In this document: positions 58,835 through 64,000 of the stretch, piece by piece
Layout: each line of letters begins with the position of its first letter
How positions within the stretch are numbered: the stretch's first letter is position 1
Program-made: the position numbers and the translations under genes
Notes under the pieces: model-generated
Told to the model about the DNA's origin: nothing
Seen by the model: only the letters and a program-made list of their open reading frames with translations
Databases searched by the model: none
From: Periplaneta americana
Taxonomy: Eukaryota; Arthropoda; Insecta; Blattodea; Blattidae
Length of the DNA stretch: 64,000 nt
Assembly (NCBI RefSeq): GCF_040183065.1
Contig: NC_091123.1
Coordinates: forward strand, 105,986,321 to 106,050,320
Reading direction: 5' to 3'

Positions 58835-59755
58835 TTGGAAGGAGAAGAAATGTCAGAGGGAAGTGGAATAGAGAGAGGAGTATGACAAGGATGCTGTTTA
58901 TCACCTACCCTGTTCAACATATACTTGGAGGATTTAGTGAAGAACTTTTTCAGAACATGGATGGGATGATAGTAGGAGAAAGAAGAATAAAATACATAAG
59001 ATTTGCTGATGTAATGGCGTCAGAATAGGAGATGATTAAGAGATATGCTACTGAAGCTGAATAATAGCTGTGAACAGTGTGGGATGGAGATAAATGTAAA
59101 CAAGACGAAGACCATGGTAGTTATCAGAAGAAAAATAAAGAAGGTAAATGTGTGAAATCGAAATGAGGCAGTAGAATAAGTGGCCAGCTTCATTTACTCA
59201 GGGTGTACTGTAAAAACTAACATAAGCTACTGCCAGAAAGGATACCAATGGCAAAGGAAGCTTTTAATAGAAAAAGGAGCATCTTCTGCGGATATGTGGA
59301 AAAGGAACTAAGGAAGAGACTAGTGAAGTGTTTAGTGAGGAGTATGGCATTGTATAGATCAGAAACATAGATATTATGATGAAGTGAAGAGAAACTTCTA
59401 TAGAAGCATTTGAAATGTGGAGAAAAAGGAAGTGTGTGAAATGGACAGACAGAATAAGAAATGAAGCTGTGCTAGAAAGAGTGGGAGAAGAAAGAATGAT
59501 TCTGAAACTGATCAGGAGGAGGAAAAGGAATTGACTGCGTCACTGGCTAAGAAGAAACTGCCTACTGAAGGATGCACTGGAAGGAATAGTGACTGGATGA
59601 AAAGTTCGGGGCAGAAAAAGATATCAGATGATGACAACATTAAGGTATATGGATCCTATGTGGAGACTAAGAGGAAGGCGGAAAAGAGGGAAGATTGTAG
59701 AATGCTGGGTTTACAATGAATGACCTGCAATTAGACAGAAAATTATGAATGAATG
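58835..59755 (+). pseudogene. Second RTE-like retroelement family, 3' part
   Basis: EDLVKNCFQNMDGMIVGERR-like sequence leads to YIRFADVMASE, where the FADD box has lost one aspartate codon. Later blocks, in shifting frames: FNRKRSIFCG, WTDRIRNEAVLERVGEERM, KLIRRRKRNWLRHWLRR, YQMMTTLRYM-like sequence and KRKAEKREDCRMLGLQ, ending in an ATGAATGAATGA tail. Its 3' end is repeated at 61821-62265. The family differs from 41180-44362. Confidence 0.8.
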
Positions 59756-59756
59756 A

Positions 59757-60240
59757 ACCATCGTGGCACAAGATTGAAGATCACCTCTCTGTAGAAATCC
59801 AGCTGTTGATATTCCAAACAATTCTGGACAACATACTGTAGAGTTGCATCATTCAGAAACAATCTTTCTCCAAGATGTTTCTTCAGTGGCCCAAACAAAT
59901 TAAAATCGGTTGGTGCTAAATTCCAGCATCATAATGTTCCAGTGAAAGGACTGCAAAGTTCCTGAGTTTGGTTGCAGTGTGAGGTCTGGTATTATTGTGA
60001 AGGAATTAACACCTCTGGATAGAAGACCAGACTTCTTCCTGCTAGTTGCTGCCTTTAATCATCATAATATACTTGTCAGCTTTGATTGTTATTCCAGTCT
60101 TAATAAACTCAAGGTGATGTGGCATTGGATCATGAACCGTGTGTACACAGGAAAAATTGATTTCCTCTAGCATGCAAAGAACTGTTATTGAGGGAACCTT
60201 ACTTAACGATTAACCTTTGTAGTAATAGTCATAAAATTCA
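59757..60240 (-). pseudogene. Mariner transposase C-terminal remnant
   Basis: - strand blocks: NTRPHTATKLRNFAVLSLEH (the second catalytic Asp replaced by other sequence), DFNLFGPLKKHLGERLFLND (third Asp) and QLDFYREVIFNLVPRW. Different frames and stops. It abuts the RTE tail. Confidence 0.65.
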
Positions 60241-60979
60241 TTAACCCTGGAATAAAATATAGTAGATAGCGAAGCAGATTAGATTATTTCTCAGCACTTC
60301 AGGCAAATGCCTTCATTGTGGCTATCAACAACAAAGGGCAGTACCAATTAAACAGTTCTTACATTTTAATCAATTTCAGAAACTTAAATCGCTTTTGAAT
60401 ATATTATACCAAACAATAGTGAGGCTTAATGAATCACGTTCAAAGATTAGCCTACATTGCAAGTAATCTCTTTTTCTAGCTCACAAACTTTGCACATAGG
60501 GTTTCTGTTGGACAGTCGCAGTCTGTGCATGTCATATATACGAGTTCTCATATGTTCTGTAAAATAGGGAACATCCCTTTTTTTTTTTCTTCGATAATTT
60601 GTCCCTTGTCCCGAATGAGATCTTTGGAATATTGTTTTGTCCCTATTTAAAAATTAGTGACTGACTATGTTCTTTTTATAAATATAACTCTCCATCACTG
60701 TTGGTGACACTGGAATTCGCTACACTTATAGCATTGGACGTGACACTGAATGTAGGCTATACAATGTTCTTAAAACAATGCATAATATGAAGCAGACTGC
60801 TATTAGATCGAACATGTTGAATCTCACTTTTTGATGACATCATATTGTGAAAAATGTTCTCAATTCCAAAGGAGATAGTGAATTTATTGAAGGAAACGCT
60901 TAAATAAAAAAAGAGAGAGTTCATTATGTCACTTAAAGAACTCTATCACTTTTTTTTTAATTTGGAAGCTTTTTAACAC

Positions 60980-61141
60980 TTATGTTTACCCTGGTACAAA
61001 TGCAAGTGTTGAAAAATTGCTCTCCCTCATGAACTCACTATGGACTGATGAGAAAAACAAGTTACATATAAAGACAATAAAATCGGTGCTTATTGTGAAA
61101 TCATTTTTCACTGAGGATTGTGTTAATGCTTCTGAGTAAGA
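60980..61141 (+). pseudogene. hAT dimerisation-domain fragment
   Basis: VYPGTNASVEKLLSLMNSLW then TDEKNKLHIKTIKSVLIVK: the N-A-S-V-E-R-x-F-S block and following helix of hAT transposases (BED-type). Nothing of the catalytic domain could be followed upstream in 60460-60980. The tRNA foldback is inserted about 50 bases downstream. Confidence 0.65.
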
Positions 61142-61248
61142 AATACTTCATTCTTCAGAAACGTATTGTATGAGTGGTTCTGATATTAATGAATTTTAAA
61201 TACTATTATAGTCACAATCATGCCATGGCATGAAAGAAAAATTTCGCA

Positions 61249-61321
61249 ACCTCGAGCGGGAATCGAACCTGCGACTTCCTGTTTTCCGGTCAGGCGCTCT
61301 ACCACTGAGCTATCGAGTTCG
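61249..61321 (-). tRNA. tRNA-like module, left arm of foldback
   Basis: D stem GCTC/GAGC, T arm GCAGG-TTCGATT-CCCGC (one mismatch in the stem), A box TAGCTCAGTGG and B box GGTTCGATTCC both fitting the Pol III consensus. Anticodon loop CCGGAAA has C33 and a top-stem A-A mismatch. Probably repeat-borne. Confidence 0.5.
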
Positions 61322-61480
61322 TCTCCCGCCAAAGCCTTGGAATTATCCTTTCATACTGGCGACATTTGTAAAGTTTCTTTCAACCCATAAGCAGTGCTGA
61401 CTAGATCAGACGCTATGGACAGTACTCTATAACAGAGTCGCCAGTATGAAAGGATAATTCCAAGCCTTTGGCGTGAGACG

Positions 61481-61552
61481 AACTCGATAGCTCAGTGGTA
61501 GAGCGCCTGACCGGAGAACAGGAAGTCGCAGGTTCGATTCCTGCTCGAGGTT
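61481..61552 (+). tRNA. tRNA-like module, right arm of foldback
   Basis: 72 bases: acceptor AACTCGA pairing at six of seven positions, perfect D stem (GCTC/GAGC), anticodon stem CCTGA/ACAGG with one mismatch, perfect T stem (GCAGG/CCTGC). The anticodon loop CCGGAGA puts GGA at the anticodon, but the variable loop is only about 5 bases, so it is not a serine tRNA. C33 also argues against translation use. Confidence 0.5.
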
Positions 61553-61785
61553 GTGAAATTTTTCTTTCATGCCATGGCATGATTGTGACTATAATAGTAT
61601 TTAAAATTCACTAATATGTCACATCAACGGACGTGTATACGTCACCAAACATCGTAAGATGAAGATTACATTTGTAAAGGTTCTGATATTATATTTTAGG
61701 TGAACATATTATTTTGTAAGGAGTACGTTTTCACTTCATTTTGTTCAATTTACTCTTGAAGAAGAGGAGATTAGTTACCCTATGG

Positions 61786-62735
61786 TGCCATGTTAAATTT
61801 GCTTATTTAATGACCCATTAGACAAGTGAAGTGCTTTATGTGGAGTGTGGCATTGTATAACAGAAACATGGACATTACAAAGAAGTAAAGAGAAGTGAAT
61901 AGAAGCATCTGAAATGTGAATATGGAGAATGAAGCATGTGAAATGGACAAACAGAATAAGAAATGAAGCTGTGTTGGTAAGAATGGGTGAAGAAAGTATG
62001 AAGCTGAAACTGATCAGGAGGAGAAAAAGGAATTGGTTAGGTAACTGGTTGAGAAGAAACTGCCTACTGAAAGATGCATGTACTACAAGAAATGGTGAGT
62101 GAGAGAAGAGTTTGGAGCGGTAGAAGATATCAGATGATAGACGGCATTAAGATATATGGATCATATGCGGAAACAAAAATGAAGGCAGAAAATAGGAAAA
62201 ATTGTAGAATGCTGAGTTTGCAGTGGAAGACCAGCCCTTGGGCAGAAAACTATGAATGAATGAATAGCTCAGGAACTACTACAAATATGCTGAATTTTTC
62301 ACAGTGTAATATATAGGATTTATAAGCAAACTGGCTCAGATTTGTAGAAATATATGTTGTAAAAAATTTTGCTTTTGTAATTAAAGTTGATATTATTTTG
62401 ATTATTTTTATGGTAAATATTTTTTATGATCAAACTAACAGAGACAAACGTCATTTAATGTGTCTCCATTTCGTTATTGTATTTTTGTCGACATTTTTAA
62501 AATTTCATCCTTCTATCGTTTATAGTCCCTGAAAAAAATGGGCATTTACGTAAAAATAACTAAATAAAATCAACGTTATTTTAAAAATTCAAACCTTTTT
62601 TTACAATTTGTATTTCTTGATAAATCTGCGACAGTTTACTTAGAAACCTGGTATCTTTATCGTGTAAAAATTTAATTATATCTTCAGCAGTTCCTGAGAT
62701 AATGGGTCATTAAATAAGCAAATTTGACATTGGCT
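61786..62735. mobile_element. Inverted-repeat element, its left arm split by an RTE fragment
   Basis: Left arm: GCCATGTTAAATTTGCTTAT then TTAATGACCCATTA to 61820, resuming at 62267 with GCTCAGGAACTACT. Right arm on the - strand: GCCAATGTCAAATTTGCTTA, TTTAATGACCCATTA and TCTCAGGAACTGCT with no break. The arm is therefore continuous apart from the insert at 61821-62265. Confidence 0.8.
61821..62265 (+). mobile_element. RTE-like retroelement 3' end (family of 58835-59755)
   Basis: GTGAAGTGCTTTATGTGGAG, AATGGACAAACAGAATAAGA, CTGATCAGGAGGAGAAAAAG, GAAGAAACTGCCTACTGAAA and the tail ATGAATGAATGAAT align with 59310-59755. Strongly 5'-truncated, without reverse transcriptase. Confidence 0.85.
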
Positions 62736-63020
62736 CGTTGGCAGTAAAGAGTACTTAATTTCCTCTTAAGTAATACTTTATTTTCAATAGTAGTATTTAA
62801 TTTGATTTAATTGTATTTTTATCTGTTCGAGAATAACATGGATATAAGTGCGATGGAAATATACACCAAAGCTCAATTTTTTAATCATTACTGAGTGTCC
62901 CGTATTTTTTTCTGATGTTTCTGGTAACCCGAGATATATAAGTTTCACCATCAGACTCAGTCCTCATGTCGGATCTCTCATTAGCTTAGATACCAATAAT
63001 ATTATCGATTGTTTTCTTAC

Positions 63021-63176
63021 CTGGTTTCCCTTAACTTTAATTAGTTCTTTGGTGCGATCTACTATGTAGAAATACTCGTCATCGTCATAATAGGCTACAT
63101 CTCCTGTGTGCAGCCATCCTTCTGAATCGAGTGTTTCCTGAGTTGCCTCCTCGTTGTTCAAGTAACCAAGCATTAT
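63021..63176 (-). CDS. Acyl-CoA synthetase (4CL/luciferase-like), internal exon
   Basis: 52 codons in phase 0 between a TATACAG acceptor and a CAG/GTAAGA donor on the - strand. It encodes [20 protein letters not shown], then [20 protein letters not shown] and [20 protein letters not shown] and YFYIVDR-KELIK are the adenylate-binding and hinge motifs of the ANL family. The residues run straight into the VSPTELE start of the exon at 21942, as in single-chain relatives. This links the two exons as one gene. Earlier exons must lie beyond base 64000. Confidence 0.92.
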
Positions 63177-63285
63177 CTGTATATAAATAACATATAGAAT
63201 GAAACTGTTGCCTTCTTTTATAAAATGTGACTGGTATTATTAAATTAATAATTTTCTATTATCAGAAATACCACTATACGTTTGA

Positions 63286-64000
63286 TTGCATTGTGTGATG
63301 ACAGTATTATTGTTAAGAAAATATGATATTACTGTTGGAAAGGCAATTCTTCAAATAACAACAATACTACACCACAACAATGCTGAGCTCACGTCATTAG
63401 TCAAAATGGTGCTGAACATACAACAGCAAATTACAGTTGCAGTGTGGGCAATAATGTATAGTATTGATCATAAAGCCATAAGACTAGTGAGACATGTCCA
63501 CGAACTTAACGAGGACAGTCCTGATAAGCAGATGGAATTGTGTGAATTTGTTGTAAGGGAATCTGCAAATGAACATTGATTAAGAAAATGACACTTTTCT
63601 GACGAAGTTGTTTTCCATGTGAATGGACATGTTAATCGACACAACTGTCATTATTATGCTAGAGAGAATCCTCAAGTTATTGAAGGGACACGTTTAAGAT
63701 GCGGAAAAGTTACAGTACAGTTTACGCTTATGATTGGATGGGAAGGATTGATAGGAATGCGAATCTTGGATGAGACTATTAATGCTAATCAGTATTGTGA
63801 TATCCTTAATGAAATTGTAGTGCCAGTGATGCAAAGTGCTGAACACAAACATTGCTTATTCCAGCAGGATGGTGTGCTCCCTCACTATGCCATTGTGGCG
63901 AGGGAAATTTTGAATCATGATATGCTGAACAGGTGGGTGGGAAGAAGAGGATCGACAGAATGGCCAGCCCATTCCCCTGATCTCACAGCCTGTGACTACT
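63286..64000 (+). pseudogene. DDE transposase (Tc1/mariner-like, insect type), cut by window end
   Basis: 63286-63579 holds an N-terminal part with VRHVHELNEDSPDKQMELCE. After a stop the frame continues FSDEVVFHVNGHVNRHNCHY (first Asp), RCGKVTVQFTLMIGWEGLIG, LFQQDGVLPHYAIVAREIL (second Asp) and STEWPAHSPDLTACDY, where the window ends. Related to, but clearly different from, the transposase at 28159. It sits in the intron upstream of the synthetase exon at 63021. Confidence 0.85.

Larger units (their letters stand above)
61189..61678. mobile_element. Foldback element with paired tRNA-like modules, 13-bp target duplication
   Basis: Direct repeat GGTTCTGATATTA at 61176-61188 and 61679-61691. 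Arms of about 160 bases (61189-61347 and 61438-61613) are near-perfect inverted copies. They run from TTTTAAATACTATTATAGTC through the tRNA-like body to GGATAATTCCAAGCCTTTGG-type sequence. A loop of about 90 bases separates them. A single tail of about 65 bases follows (61614-61678), containing CGGACGTGTATACGTCACC. Confidence 0.87.
21943..63020 (-). other. 41-kb intron of the acyl-CoA synthetase gene
   Basis: Donor GTAAGA at 63020 and acceptor TATAG at 21943, both phase 0. No other ANL-family coding block was found between them. The intron holds the whole PPP4R2 gene on the other strand and at least twelve transposon insertions. Linkage of the two exons is inferred from phase and family sequence, not from a transcript. 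Confidence 0.75.

Noticed and set aside
61249..61552. Two genuine host tRNA genes
   Set aside because: C instead of T before the anticodon, stem mismatches, and placement in mirror arms of an inserted element favour repeat-borne copies, although the Pol III boxes look sound.

Overview
The window looks like insect nuclear DNA, most likely from a cockroach or termite-type genome (inference). It is AT-rich, has long introns with GT-AG boundaries, and is packed with tRNA-derived SINEs, RTE-like retroelements, mariner/Tc1, hAT, Helitron and many small inverted-repeat transposons. I found no bacterial genes, operons or CRISPR arrays.

Three host genes are supported. (1) On the + strand, five exons (1232-17672) encode the C-terminal 320 residues of the MYST histone acetyltransferase Tip60/KAT5. 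The chromo-domain half lies upstream of the window. (2) On the - strand there are two exons of an acyl-CoA synthetase of the 4-coumarate-CoA ligase/luciferase (ANL) family. One is at 63021-63176 and the last is at 21646-21942. They join in phase across an intron of about 41 kb; earlier exons lie beyond base 64000. (3) Inside that intron, on the opposite strand, lies an apparently intronless gene for protein phosphatase 4 regulatory subunit 2 (PPP4R2, 23279-24958, 559 aa). Tip60 and the synthetase are convergent, with about 4 kb between their stop codons.

Layout: 1-18.3 kb holds Tip60, whose introns carry a 1.27-kb foldback element, mariner and RTE remnants, an RNase H retroelement split by a foldback, hAT and THAP fragments, two SINEs, and a 2.8-kb inverted-repeat element with a Tc1 transposon inside. 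18.3-21.6 kb is the intergenic region, with SINEs and an inverted-repeat element. 21.6-63.2 kb is the giant synthetase intron: PPP4R2, a decayed DUF4817-type transposon carrying a SINE and a MITE, a second DNA transposon, a gene-poor stretch (32.5-40.4 kb), a near full-length RTE element, mariner, Helitron, a hAT inserted into a mariner, more RTE 3' ends, and a tRNA-like foldback. 63.3-64.0 kb holds part of another transposase, which runs off the window.

The most unusual items are two unrelated insertions (7991-8797 and 61189-61678) with the same design. Each has tRNA-like modules in head-to-head inverted arms, a single-copy 3' tail of about 62-65 bp, and direct flanking repeats of 12-13 bp. 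They look like foldback retroposons built from tRNA-like units. The nested PPP4R2 gene and several clean transposon-in-transposon insertions are also worth a second look.
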